Below are positions 38,672 through 50,600 of a stretch of DNA of 64,000 nt, piece after piece. The DNA lies in the NCBI GenBank assembly GCA_023333565.1, contig JAJKFH010003165.1:372001-436000 (forward strand). The letters run 5' to 3'. The stretch is from Puffinus mauretanicus (lineage: Eukaryota > Chordata > Aves > Procellariiformes > Procellariidae). Both the position numbers and the translations under genes were made by a program. Positions within the stretch are counted from its first letter, which is position 1, and every line of letters begins with the position of its first letter. A model generated the notes under the pieces. It worked only from the letters and a program-made list of their open reading frames with translations, was not told where the DNA came from and did not search any database.

Positions 38672-41600
38672 TTGTAGGATTCATTGTGTGGCCCCTTAGA
38701 CAATTGTAGCGGCATCCTTGAGGGGCCTGCGAGCTGGAGCATGCAGCTAAGGGAGAAGGAGGGGAGCAGAAACTGCATGAGCTGGTTTTGTAGCTGAGGA
38801 AAGAAAAATGCCCGTGGAACCATGGTTTCAGACTGCCACAAGCCTGCCAAGGAATCACATCTGCTCTTACTTCAAAGCCTGTAACAGAACATTTTCTTTT
38901 TTCTTGAGAATATTGCATTGCTTGTAGATATATGTGGTGAAATATTCAATTTCTTTTAACTGATTCCCTCCTCAACTAGCAGATGGAAAACTTGTCAGTG
39001 TAAATACTTGGGGTTTTAATACCTTCAGCATTGTTGGTAGTTCTCTTTCATGGTGGTTGTGACTCTGGTGACTGAGAGCTTATCATTGCAGGCAATTACT
39101 CCTCCGAAAAGTCACTTTTATTCCAAATTAGTGTTTTCAAGCCAGCTACAGCATTTGATTTCTCTGCATAGGTTAGACTTTGGGCATAGTAAGATTCGGC
39201 CTAGCTGTCTCTACTTCTTTGAAGATCAGACTACTCGTGTTAAAAATGGGAAGGGGGAAGTTACATTGTGTCATCTGTAATCCTTTTGTTACATTTTTTG
39301 CAAGCACAAGATTTTAAATTCAAGGAGAAGTTTAAACATAAGTCTGTTTTCCCCAAGCCAACTTACAGCTAAAATGAAGCTGTTCATTCCGCTATAAAAT
39401 CATCACTCTCTTCTTTCAGTACGTTTCCACAATTTCTGTAAGTTGCTTAGTGTTCCAAAGTAACCCTCCAGCAAGTGAGACCGTGCTGTTCTCAGCAACC
39501 TGGAATATTTTATCTTTACAGATGTGGGGATAAGTCACAGTTGTTTGTATCTCACAGGCTCCCACTGATGGAAACTCTTGTCCTGCAAAGTTTTGCACTT
39601 GATAAAGAGTAATGCTTGAGATGTCAGCCCTCTGGAAATCCAGAGCTCTGTAGAGCTCTGTAGAAATTAAACTCCTTGAATATCCTGTTTACAAATACTC
39701 AGATTTAAATCCTTATTTTGTTGGAATTCCTTCAGGCAAAGATTTTGGTTTTCCCCATGATGTGCCTGGTTCATGCAAGTACGGGCATAATAAAATGGTC
39801 TGATGCTATCACTTCAGAAAACTCATGTAAGTTTTTGGTAAAGGTACTTAGCTTTTCTAGGCAGATGAAGAAGTTGGCATTTTGCGTTGAGAAGCCTGTG
39901 TGGGCAGAATATTTAACACAGCAGATAGGCTTGTGGGAAGTGGCATTCAAAGAGAGAACTAGGAGTTTTTAATCAGTAGAAATGGATAGTGTTTTAACCC
40001 TGTGGGCTGCTCAAGATCAGCTCAGGTAGCATTTAAGATAAGATGAGAAAGCTCAGAAAGTGCACATGCAGCAGTAACAGAAAATCATTCATCATCTGAA
40101 ATAAGCAGACAAATATGTGAACAGGGCTATAGGTCAGTCTGAAATCATGGAAAAGAAAAAATAGATCAAGGCTGGGGAAAGTGCAATATTTCCTTGAAGA
40201 ATAATGTGCTAACTAAGCAAGAAACTGCAAGTCAGTAAAGGCCATTTGACACTTACGGGGAGCAAGCACTTGGTCGCTTGCCATAACTACCATTGTGTGG
40301 GGCAGAGCCGAGGAAGATGGCAGACTGCAGAGTGCGTGCACTAGAGAGCTCTGGAGAAGGCTGCCTGTATAAGACATGTCAGGTTGCGTACAATTACTGG
40401 CTACAGTGAGCTAAGGGTTGCATGTATAAATATTAAGAGCAAAAATGGTACAAGAAAACACACAATGCTGGGTATGAATTTTTCAGTGCCTTCATTAAAA
40501 ATCCAACATAGATAATTACCCTCCCTACTTTTATCTCCTTTTAATGTTGAAAAATCTCTCCATGGATACTTCTCTCCAAGTAAGGGAATTTATTTGGGTT
40601 TTGGTTTTGAAGTTGGTTTTTTTCTTGGTTTTTTTGTTTCTGATTTTTAATAAGAAAAGGATGAATTCCAGACAGGAATTTTTTTTTTTATTACTACTTA
40701 AGCTTCTCAAAGGATATTGCAAAGAAAGAAGAGCAAAGTGGATCAAACTTACGGAAAGCATATAATGTTTTCCTTTTTATAAAATAAGAGAAACAACATC
40801 TGAGTTTCTAATGGCCTATGGGGAAAATAGCTTGTGTCTTGAAGGGCTTAGGTCATAGTTTTGCTGCAAGTATGTAAGAGGGCGTTTGTGTGCATATGAA
40901 GCCCCAAATGCAGTGAATAGCTAAGATACTAGTTACTGTTTATCCTGCTTTTGGCAGTCCCTGAGGATGGAGGTTGTCTATATCTGTTCGCTTTTCTTTT
41001 CAGCTAGTATATCCCAGATTAAAAGTCATCCATAAAAGGTGGGAAAAGTGTGGGGGGAAACAACCCAAAACTTTCTTTTAAAAGGCCTGGAATCACTGAT
41101 GATGTCCCAGGATGCAGTATGAGTTAGGTAGAGATCTCAAGATTCCTTAAATATGAAGAAAAAAGGCTATTTACTGTGTTTGGAAAAACTGGTTTTGGCC
41201 AGGTAATGATGACTTCCCAGCAGAACTGGACTTGGTAGGAATAAGTTAATTCTGAAAAGAGCTTCAAGAGACGAAGAGCATCTTTGGGAAGAAATGGAAC
41301 TGACCAATTAGGAAAATGTCAGCAATGCTTTTCCTTTGTGCAGAAACCAACCACCACTGCAGCTGCCTGCCTGCCTGCTTTGTGAGCATTTGCAAATACT
41401 GTTCCATGATTGGGGGAAGCTTGCCAGTAGTTGAAGCTGAATGCTGTAAAAGAAAGCCCATTTATTTTAGTCTGTGTGAAGTGGAAGGAAGACCTACTTA
41501 GAATTGTGTAAAAATTATTTGTTTCACATTTATAGCTTGGCAGCACAATGACTTAGGAATTTGGAGTGTGAAACACTGATTTGAGAATGAGCTGGGGACT

Positions 41601-42029
41601 TCATCGCTGCAGGCTGAGAATTACTGTTTTGATAAACCTTGCTACCTAATTCATGGATGAATATTTGGTGCTTGCTTCAGAGAAATTCTGGTTGCCTTTA
41701 TAGGTTTAGGGCTATAGACAGTTTATAATTTTGTTTGTTTTTTCTATTGATGCTTGTTGTCATCTTTTTGATGAAGAGGTAGATGCACATTTAGCTCAAG
41801 TTGCATTGCTTTGTATTGTTTTTAAAGCAAATTTTGAGGTAATGCAAAGAACCTGGACTGCTGGAAATAAGAGCAGTTCTACTTCCCAGCCCCTGCCCCG
41901 CCAAAGAAAGTTTAGTGTGCATCTCAATAGCACAAAACTTTCTCTGCTGTCATCTATTTCTTATCTCTATGTTTGGCTGGAAATACTGCTTTTGGAAAAG
42001 CAGTAGTTTACATACCCATTTACTTATAC

Positions 42030-44597
42030 CCTATGTTAAGGAGAACCTTGAATGTATAGAAGTTAACTATAGCGATTGTGGAAGCCCTATCAAATGCCTC
42101 TGGGTCAACATCAGAGGGGTCGTCTCCAAGGGAGAACTTACAGTAGGCATCTGCTACCGACCTCCTCCAAACCAAGACGATAAGGCCAACAAAGCAATAT
42201 TTGGGTCACTTAAGCTTTGGGTCAACAGAAACTGGTGGATAACTTCAGTAACCCAGACATTTGTTGGAAGAACAATACAGCAGCTCACATCATCCATCAG
42301 GTTCCTTGAATGCATAGAGGACTGCTTCCTCATACAAATGTTAGATGTGCCAACCAGGAATGAGGCACTGCTGGACTTGCCACTCACAAACCAAGAAAAC
42401 CTGCTTTGTAGTATCTCAGTGATAACCTTGGCTGCAGTGATCAAAATACTGTGGAGTTTGGGATCCTGCTGAGCACACTGAAGATTAGTACTAAGACAAA
42501 GGTTTTAGATTTTAGAAGAGCAAGCTTCAGCTCGCTCAGAGCTCAGCTGGGAGGGATTCCATGGGAAGCCTCCATGGAGGATGAAGGAGCTAGCGAGAAT
42601 GCTCTCCTGGAAGCACAAAACCAGTTCATCCCCTTTAAAGGTAAGGGAAGTAGGCAGAGCAAGAGACACCCTTGGCTTAACTGCGAGCTTCGGAGTCTGC
42701 TCAAAACCAAGAGAGAAGCATACCAGAGATGGAAAAGCGAACAAATACCCATTGAGAACTACAAGGGCATTGCCAGGGTGTGCAGAGATGCAGTTAGAAA
42801 AGCAAAAGCTCAGCTCAAACTGAAATTGGCCAGAGATGTCAAAAACTACAAGAAAGGGTTCTTCAGGTATGTAAACAACAAGCAGAAACAGAAGAAAAAT
42901 ATTGGCCCATTGTTAAATAGGAGAGGTGAATTAGTCACCGGCAACACTGAAAAGGCAGAGGTTCTCAACACTTTCTTCACCTCTGTCTTTACCAGCACTG
43001 TTGGGCCCCAGGTCTTGGCAACAAAAATCCAGGTTGATGCAAACACAGACCCACCGTCAGTGAAGGAAGAGTTGGTAAGTGGACTGTTACAGGAGCTTGA
43101 CCCCTACAAATCGATGGGCCCTGACATTATCCATCCAAGGGAGTTAAGAGAGCTGGCTGACCATCGTTGCAAGGCCGCTCTCCATAATCTTTGAGAAGTC
43201 ATGGAGATCGGGGGATGTCCCAGAAGACTGGAAGAAGGCTAATGTCACCCCATCTACAAGAAGGGCTTAAAGGGATCCAGGAAATTATAGGCCTATCAGT
43301 CTTACTTCACTCCCTGGGAAAGTTATGGAACAAATCCTCCTGGGGGCTATCACAAGTCAAATGAAGCACGTGATTGGGAAAAGCCAGCACGGATTCACCA
43401 AGGGCTTGACAAGCCTGATCGCCTTCTATGACAAAGTAACCTGCTTAGTTGATGTGGGGCCAGCGGCGGACATAGTCTACCTAGAGTTCTCCAAGGCTTT
43501 CAATATGGTTTCCCACAGCCTCCTCCTAGAGAAACTGATGCGTTACAGTCTAGATAAGTGGTCTGTGTGGTGGGTGGGTGGGGAACTGGCTGACAGGCCG
43601 CACCCAGAGGGTGGTGGTAAATAGCTCCTTTTCAAACTGGCAACCTGTCACAAATGGGGTCCCCCAGGGATCGATATTGGGCCCAACACTGTTCAATGAG
43701 TGATCTGGATGATGGGATCAAGTGTACCCTGATGAAGTTTGCTGATGATACCAAACTGAGTGGGGAAGTGGACACTTCAGAAGGGAGAGCCACCCTGCAG
43801 GAAGATGTGGATAGGCTGGAAGAGTGGGGTAACAAGAACCTTATGAAGTTCAGCAAGGACAAGTGTAAGGTCTTGCACCTGGGAAAACATAATCCAGGAG
43901 TGCAGCACAGGCTGGGGAGCAGCTCAGTGGAAAGGGACCTGGGGGTTCTGGTAGACAAGTTGAATATGAGTAAACAGCGTGCTGGCAAAGAAAGCCAACA
44001 GGATGCTGGGTTGCATCAGCAAGGGCATCACCAGCAGAGATAAAGTCATTATCCCAATCTACTCAGCACTTGTCAGGCCACACCTGGAATACTGTGTTCA
44101 GTTTTAGTCCCTGCTATGCAAAAAAAATGTGGACAGGCTGGAGAGGGTCCAGAGGAGGGCCACAAAGATGATCAAAGGACTGGGAAGCCTGCCATATGAG
44201 GAAAAGCTGAGAGAACTGGGTTTGTTCAGCCTTGAGAAAAGAAGGCTTAGGGGAGACCTTATCACCATGTTCCAGTATTTAAAGGGAAGATTCCAGTATT
44301 TAACAAAGAAGATGGAGACTCCCTTTTTATAAGGAGTCACATGGAAAAAATGAGGAGTAATGAGTACAAGTTACTCCTGGGAAGATTCTGATTGGACACG
44401 AGGAAAATTTTTCACAATGAGAACAATCAGCTATTGGAATAAGCTCCCCAGGGAAGTGGTGGATTCCCCAACATGGGACACTTCTAAGATCCAGCTGGAC
44501 AGGGTGCTGGGTCATCTTGTCTAGACCGTGCTTTTGCTAAGAAAGGTTGGACCAGATGATCTTTGAGGTCCCTTCCAAGCTGGTATTCTATGATTTA
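42030..44597 (+). mobile_element. CR1 LINE, 2.6 kb, endonuclease plus reverse transcriptase, decayed
   Basis: This is a sense-strand CR1 in GEMIN8 intron 3, cut at its 5' end within the endonuclease. From about 42041 the frame shows ENLECIEV, then GELTVGICYRPP and RFLECIEDCFL, typical of the CR1 AP-endonuclease. The linker with HPWLNCELRSLLKTKREAY follows from about 42660. The RT region has [59 protein letters not shown] and the catalytic FADDTKLSG (about 43738-43764). The C-terminus has [17 protein letters not shown]. The 3' end has GGTTGGACCAGATGATC (44547-44563) and the ATTCTATGATTTA tail. The protein is broken by several frameshifts and stops (for example near 43170 and 43700), so it is dead. 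Full-length CR1 is about 4.5 kb. Confidence 0.93.
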
Positions 44598-46299
44598 GTT
44601 CCATGGCTTCTCTTTCTTTGATTGTCCATGACAACAAATAGTGCCGTCACTGACAGCGGAGTTTGTTATGGTAGTATCTCTCCACAAATAACTGACTTGA
44701 AACGGCAACATATTCCCCACAGCTACAGTGGTATTACCAGCAACAGCTGCCATGTCCTATGCTTAAATTCAGCCTTTAGTACAAAAAACTGTGGGTCCCT
44801 GTAGCAGATTTCTGCCCCTGGACTCTGTAGACCTGATTTACATGTCTGAGACTCTGTAATAGAGTCACTCTGGGAATTTTTTAACCAGTAGCTATGGAAT
44901 AGTAAAAGTCAGGTTAGAAAGTTAAGGGCAGTACATCTGAGTAAAGTAAAACATATACTCCAGACGTTCGTTAGGTAATTTTGAGAATGGAATTTAAATT
45001 GGTATTATTATTTTGGTTGTTAACATTAGGATCTGCGGGTTTATGAATTACTCTGTGCTACAAAATGGAGACTGATGCACACTAAACTGTAATCCACTCA
45101 TCCATCATAAAGCTTCTGCTAGAGACCCATTTAATTTCCAAACAGAAGAATTTATTATCTATCTCCAGAGAAATTTATTTTTCTTAAGTGTTATTGTGTG
45201 CAATGAGCTATCAGAGAGCATTCTACGGCAAGCAAGCGAGGAAGCAGCTGTCTCTAGCATGCAGCTATGGCACTAATGAATAAAAATTTTCCATGGGCAA
45301 TACAGAAGTACAAGGAATTATCTTTGTGGCACAAGAGAGTCAACAAATATGGGTTCAATTCATTGCCTTGCCAGAGTTTTGCTGTGTAACCTACAGTGGG
45401 AGACATTAGTTTTCCAGCATAGATGTTTGTTTTCTGTCTAACACTATTCAGTGTAATTTGCATCAAGTTCATGCTCAAAAGCGTGTTACCTAGTTGTGGG
45501 CAGTCTAGTGTCCCTGTGAGTTTGTTTCAGTGGGATGCAAGTGACCTGTATAGTCACAGCCTTAGTGCTGGAGCCTGTCCACATACTGCTGGGCCCTCTG
45601 TAGGCAGTGTTAGTTCTTTTAATTCAGACCTTCTGGTTAAAATGGCCTGACACCAAATAAATCTGACTCTTCTAAAAACACATATGGACTCTAATGTATG
45701 TTTCCTCATGAATTCTGGCAGTGCAGCACACTTCAGGGGTGTGCCCTTAAAGCAAAATCACAGAAAGTGAAATGTCTCTCTGAAATAGATTTCTAATAAC
45801 CCCTCAAGCACTCCTACCCTTCAACTACCAGCACAAAACTGTGGATGGTGTTTGAAATGAGAGGACAAAAGCTTTCTGTGTCCCTGTCATACAAACAGAT
45901 GCCAGAATTGAGGTTTCTGATTACTCTGTTTTAAAATACCTATTTTCTGTGAATGAAGTACAGGGGATAATTCATTTAGTAAGGCTGACAGACAGTCAGT
46001 TGGCTTCTCTGTACAGTACTTTCCAGTGTAAAAATAAACTGCAGATGTTTGACATAGATATGTCAGGATACTTAACGTTGGGTTAGTGTTTGCAGATGTC
46101 ATGTGTTTTGTGAAATCTAAATCTCTGTTTTAGGGGAAGGAGGGAAGAGGTACATGGCACCAAACACTGAGAAGCATATCCTGTACGTGACTAATGCATC
46201 CTGACCTGTGGACACTCTGTACCTTTTGATGTTTGTTTTTTTTTAAAAAAAATGCTCTTATTACTAGTGAACTGTTTTCTGTGATGCAGTTTTAAGGAC

Positions 46300-46830
46300 T
46301 GTCATGGTTTAACCCGGCAGGCAGCCAAACACCACGCAGCCACTCGCTCACTCCCTCCCCCAGTGGGACGGGGAGAGAATCGGAAGGGTAAGAGTGAGAA
46401 AACTTGTAGGTTGAGATAAAGACAGTTTAATAGAACAGAAAAGGAAGGGAAAATAATAATAATAATAATGATATGATGATGATGATTATAATGATAGAAT
46501 ATACAAAATGAGTGATGCACAATGCAATTGCTCACCACCCGCACTGACCGATAACCAAGTAGCGATCGCTACTTCCTGGAACACGCCTACCATTCATTTA
46601 CTGAGCATGACATCACATGGTATGGAATACCCCGTTGGCCAGCTGGGCCAGCTGTTCCAGCTATGCTCCCTCCCAGTCTCTTGTGCACTTGGCAGAAGCT
46701 GAAAATCCTTGACTATAGGGTACTTAGCAACAACTGAAAACATCAGTGTGTTACCAACATTCTTCTCATACTAAATCCAAAACACAGCACTAGGAAGAAA
46801 TTTAATTCTATCCCAGCCGAAACCAGGACA
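46300..46830 (-). mobile_element. Solo LTR of an avian endogenous retrovirus (probably ERVL-like)
   Basis: The 531-bp element starts TGTCATGGTTTAACCCGGC and ends CCGAAACCAGGACA, so it has TG...CA ends. On the minus strand it reads TGTCCTGGTTTCGGCTGGG, the usual left edge of this abundant bird LTR; orientation and family are from memory. It holds the typical trinucleotide A/T/G-rich stretch at about 46456-46495. The flanks GGAC (46296-46299) and GTAC (46831-46834) could be a 4-bp target duplication with one mismatch. No gag, pol or env sequence lies beside it, so it is a recombination-derived solo LTR. It sits antisense in GEMIN8 intron 3. Confidence 0.88.
46456..46495. repeat. Simple repeat (AAT)n/(ATG)n inside the LTR
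   Basis: A run of AAT units passes into ATG/ATGATG units. This tract is a normal part of this LTR family and probably varies in length between individuals. Confidence 0.8.
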
Positions 46831-47859
46831 GTACCATCAGTTGTTATTAGTAGGTGAAGGAGTTCAACAACTACCAGATGATTTTCTTCATCTTGTAGAA
46901 ATGTCCCCATAAGAGAGGAGTCTTGTATAGCACTTTACTGTTTTAACTGCATAGAGCATTATTATCCATCAGAGCGGCACCCAGGAAGTGGAGGTACGTT
47001 TGAGCATGCAAAATCAAGTTCTTGCTTCCTGATTGGGCTTACCAAAGAGGATTTTTGATCCAATTTGGACAAATTGGTCCAAATGTTTTACCTCTCTGAA
47101 CTGTTTTAAATCTTTCTAAAAGATGTGGTGCAGGAATTTATGTTGGGTGCTGTTTTGTTTTGTCTTTAAAGCAATAGCAGTAAGGCTGTCAGTTTTGAAC
47201 TTTGCAAGTCTTGAGAAATGGATGAGGTTGGCTAGTTCATCTAAATACAATGCTTACAGCTGTGTTTCATTGGATGCACTTGATGGCAGGCACTTACATG
47301 ACAGACCAGTTTGTTCATTTTCATAGAGTAGTAACTGATCACATTTTCTCTTGGCTATGGTTCAGCTAAGTTGCATTGTCCTGTGCATTGTTTCCTTATC
47401 TCAGCTGCTAAGTCATTACTTTGGAAACCAACTCACTCGGGTTGGGTTTAGGTTTGGGCTTTTTTTTTTTGTGGGGTTTGGTTTGGTTTTTTGTTTTTTT
47501 CTTTTCAGGGCGTGTGTATGTTGGGGAGAAATGAAGCAATGCTGATTTTTACTTCTTATTACTAATACAGAGGTTTTCTGCAGTTTTAGGATTCAATTCC
47601 AGGATCTTCTTCCCTTCTCCCCACTTTTTCCAGCCTGGCTTTATCATGCTGCTTAGTAGGAATTTGTCATTATGCATAATGAGCACAGCATTATGCGATT
47701 TGTTTTGTAAGTGGCAGAAGTTTGCTGTACCCTAGAATGTGTGAATCTCGGCCCTCTAAACCCAGCACAAATTTGAATATGTAATATTTCAAAAGTTAAA
47801 ATAAAATGTGATTGGTTGATAGCTCAGTAATTTACATCTCTTGTGGTTTATTTGTCTAG

Positions 47860-48110
47860 GGAGACAGCAGCAGCTGGAAGCTGAGCACCAGTACGTGGAG
47901 GCTGATCAAGACCTTCACAAAAGGATGGGACGTTCTGTGCAGCCGCCTGCAGAAAGACCTGGGGAGAGGCGAATGGCAGAAATGAAGAAACTGTATGGTG
48001 CTGAAGCTGCCAAAATCCAGGCAATGGAGGCTGCCATGCAGCTTATTTTTGATAGAAACTGTGACAAAAAGCAGCCCAAATACTGGCCCATTATTCCCCT
48101 TAAGCTGTGA
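47860..48110 (+). CDS. GEMIN8: GEMIN8 exon 4: C-terminal coding exon with stop
   Basis: This exon encodes residues 144-226 and ends in TGA (48108-48110). It joins exon 3 within an Arg codon to give [17 protein letters not shown]. Family blocks in order: a Gln/Glu-rich coiled-coil-like helix ([19 protein letters not shown]), the motif [18 protein letters not shown], the helix [16 protein letters not shown], and the terminal [12 protein letters not shown]. Human GEMIN8 has near-identical blocks, including [15 protein letters not shown] and QPKYWPVIPLKF (from memory). I see no frameshift or internal stop, so the gene looks intact. The acceptor is TTTGTCTAG. The C-terminal half is the part of the family expected to contact other Gemins; that role is established knowledge, not visible here. 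Confidence 0.95.
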
Positions 48111-48715
48111 GTACATGGACTATGCTCTGACCTGGCACAGAGCTGTAGGGACGGGTGCCTCAGATTATGTTGCTGAAAGAGCAAACTGCAAATTTTTGTT
48201 TTGGTTGGGCTTTGGCACAGAGGCCGGCAAGGGCAGCACGTTTCTTTGCCCTGTGTTCCTTTTACACTGTCTGTCAGCAATGGTCCCAGTCCATTCTCCC
48301 TTAATACCGTTGTCAAGTAGTAATAGGAGGGACAGTAATAGCAAACCTGTCTAAAGTCATAGTTTCACTCATTTGATACCGGCTTGCCTTGACCATGCTT
48401 GCAAGAAACATAACAATATCTATACCCAGTGAACTAGGAAAACTTAAAGTGATGCGAAAAAGAAAAAGACTATACAAATTGCCTGCTTTTCCCATTTAGG
48501 AAATTGAGTAGTCCCATTTTTCAGTCTTATTTAACATAGTAGCATTTGGATCCTGTTTAACACAGCACAGCTTGAAGTGTTATGTCTGCTAATCTTGGAT
48601 TTTTTTGAGAACCAGGAGCCTGCTGGCCAAGATACAACATATCAAATTACTGTAGCCCAGCCATTTAAATTCTTTTTCAAAGGTTTATAATAAAGCAGGA
48701 AGTTTTTCTTCCAGA
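48111..48715 (+). other. GEMIN8: GEMIN8 3' UTR, minimal form
   Basis: This is the stretch from the stop codon to just after the first AATAAA (48689-48694). Other AATAAA hexamers at 48906-48911 and 49875-49880 could give longer UTRs. No repeat is recognised inside the minimal UTR. The end is inferred from the signal alone. Confidence 0.5.
48689..48694 (+). terminator. Candidate poly(A) signal AATAAA for GEMIN8
   Basis: This is the first canonical hexamer after the stop codon, about 580 nt downstream. T-rich sequence follows within 15-20 bases. The alternatives at 48906 and 49875 are equally canonical. Confidence 0.45.
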
Positions 48716-48959
48716 CTGTTACTCGTCTGGCAGGAGTTTGACTCTAAAGCAAAATTATATAGAAAAATGTTTTAATGAAGGGGGTAGGGGGAGTGGGGGA
48801 GAAGCCTGATGTGGCCCTCTCTGTTAGCGATCTGTTTAGCCGAAGAGAAACTGAAGAGGACAAAGCACTCCTGGGGCCAGTGCCTACAGTGATTTTTGCC
48901 ATTGTAATAAAAAGCATCTAATTGGTTTGAAGCTTTAAAGAAGACATATTAGTTTGACA

Positions 48960-49260
48960 GACTAAGGGTACACCTATATGCTGTATATGGAGGTGTGGAA
49001 GCCATGTAGCCCTGAGGGCTATGTTTATTTTGGGTGCAGCTTTCCAATGCCCACCTGCATATTACATGCACAAAGCTTAAACATAGGCAAGTTAGGTGTG
49101 CCTCTGTGTGTGTACTCATCCATCTGCACAGTCTGTTTGGCTCCACTTCTGTCACTGTTTACTTTTGGTCAGTTGTGCTTGCCCCACTAACAGCTGACCA
49201 GGCAGAGTGAGGCACACAAGCGGTCTGTCTAAGAGACGCAGAATTGGCCCCTCAATATTG
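48960..49260. repeat. Possible ancient DNA-transposon or MITE relic
   Basis: The start AGGGTACACCTATATGCTG and GGAGGTGTGGAAGCC resemble ancient amniote elements that begin AGGGTACGTCTACACTGC and include a GGAGGTGTGATTGCAGCC block. I cannot place the far terminal repeat, so the limits and identity are weak. Confidence 0.25.
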
Positions 49261-50155
49261 GTGACTCGTTAGAAAATGGTACCCTGAACACTTCAAGGAC
49301 TTTCTGTGAAGCACTGCTGCTATGTATCATTGTGTGCTGAAGGGCTGTAGTTTGTATTAAGTGGCATTTCCATGCCAGGGCGAAGGAACCTTATGCTGTT
49401 TTAATTGTGACAAACATTCACGTGCCTTTCTGGCAACAGAGGAAGGTCACAACTAAAATTCTAACGTTAGTTCATGCCTACTGTGTCTGGTGTATCTCTG
49501 TAGCATGTGTAATTTGTAATACACACCAGCAGTTGCTGTGCCCTCTGCAGCACCCAGCTGCGCCAAAGCAAGTCTGCGGTGCGGTTTGGAATATCTTTGA
49601 TTTTACTCGTAGTTACTATGTTTTTTCAAAGCAGCCTTTTCATTTTGGTTCCACCTCCTTCACTTTAGATGTGATGAGACGGAGTTAAATTGAACACTGA
49701 AATTAAAAGCCCCCTGTCTCCAAGACTTATTGCTGGTGTGATTAATCTGAAAAACTTCTGTGAGACAGGAGAGGGAAAAGGGTTGTGAACAGTCCTGCAT
49801 TTGTCTTCACTCTTGGTTTTGGCGGGTTTTGTCAGAAATTCAGTGTTTTGTTTGGGTTTCCTTTTTGTTGATCGAATAAATTCTCTTCATAACACATTGT
49901 AATTTATTTTTATTTTTTTATAAACAAACTTCCATATTTCAGCACTCCAGTTCTCAGATGCTAAAGCTTTCTTTTAGCTGCTGTATTGTTTAAGGGAGGT
50001 TGAACTTTGAGCAAGGACAGTTTTAACATATTGAGAAGCACGAAGAGTGTTGACAGGACTTTCACAGGAATGCCAGTTAATACCACACACACATGGTATG
50101 GTACAAAATGAATGGGAGGGCTGTTGCATCCGCTGGGGGAAAACCCTGTCCCAGA

Positions 50156-50600
50156 TTATAGAATTGTTTAGGTTGGAAAAGGCCTTTAAGATCATCAAGT
50201 CCAACACTGCCAAGTCCATCACTAAACTATGTCCCTAAGAACCACATCTACACATCTTTTAAATACCTCCAGGGATGGTGATTCAACCACTTCCCTGGGC
50301 AGCCTGTTCCAATGCTTGACAACCCTTTTGATGAAGAAATTTTTCCTAATATTCAATCTAAACCTCCCCTGAGGAAATTGAGGCCATTTCCTCTTGTCCT
50401 TGGGAGAAGACACTGTTACCTGGGAGAAGAGACTGACGCCCACCTCGCTACAACCTCCTTTGAGGTAGTTGTAGAGCGTGATAAGGTCTCCCGTCAGCCT
50501 CCTTTTCTCCAGGCTAAACAACCCCAGTTCCCTCAGCCACTCCTCATAAGACTTGTGCTCCAGGCCCTTCACCAGCTTCATTGCCCTTCTCTGGACACGT
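50156..50600 (-). mobile_element. CR1 LINE 3' fragment, about 445 bp
   Basis: The reverse CR1 tail (TTATAGAATTG, TTTAGGTTGGAAAAGGCC) marks the left edge, so the element reads on the minus strand. The minus frame 50620-50222 shows [47 protein letters not shown] and [18 protein letters not shown], the same C-terminal region as the copy at 34.3-35.3 kb. It is cut after the LERVQRR block. The sequence TTGCCCTTCT occurs at 50581-50590 and again at 50600-50609, where CR1 similarity stops. It lies downstream of GEMIN8. Confidence 0.9.

Larger units (their letters stand above)
25925..47859 (+). other. GEMIN8 intron 3, 21.9 kb, carrying most of the repeats
   Basis: The intron has a consensus GTAAGT donor and TTTGTCTAG acceptor. 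It holds the MIR/L3 relics (27.1-27.6 and 38.1 kb), the possible antisense remnant (30.3-31.0 kb), two CR1 LINEs, the old CR1 tail at 36.1 kb and the LTR. The stretches 28-30, 31-34, 37-38, 38.7-42 and 44.6-46.3 kb show nothing I can name. Confidence 0.85.
17930..48715 (+). other. GEMIN8: GEMIN8 gene span (promoter to first likely poly(A) site)
   Basis: This is the inferred extent of the GEMIN8 transcription unit. The 5' end is placed at a YY1-type motif in the CpG island (inference), and the 3' end just after the first AATAAA beyond the stop codon. The coding sequence lies in three pieces: the ATG at 22747-22749, then 25498-25924, then 47860-48110. Intron 2 (22750-25497) runs from GTAAGC to CCACAG. 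Intron 3 (25925-47859) runs from GTAAGT to TCTAG and is 21,935 nt long. In human the gene is on Xp22.2 between GPM6B and GLRA2 (established knowledge). The product is a Gemin of the SMN complex, which works in the cytoplasm and in nuclear gems. The exact transcript ends cannot be read from sequence alone. Confidence 0.85.
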
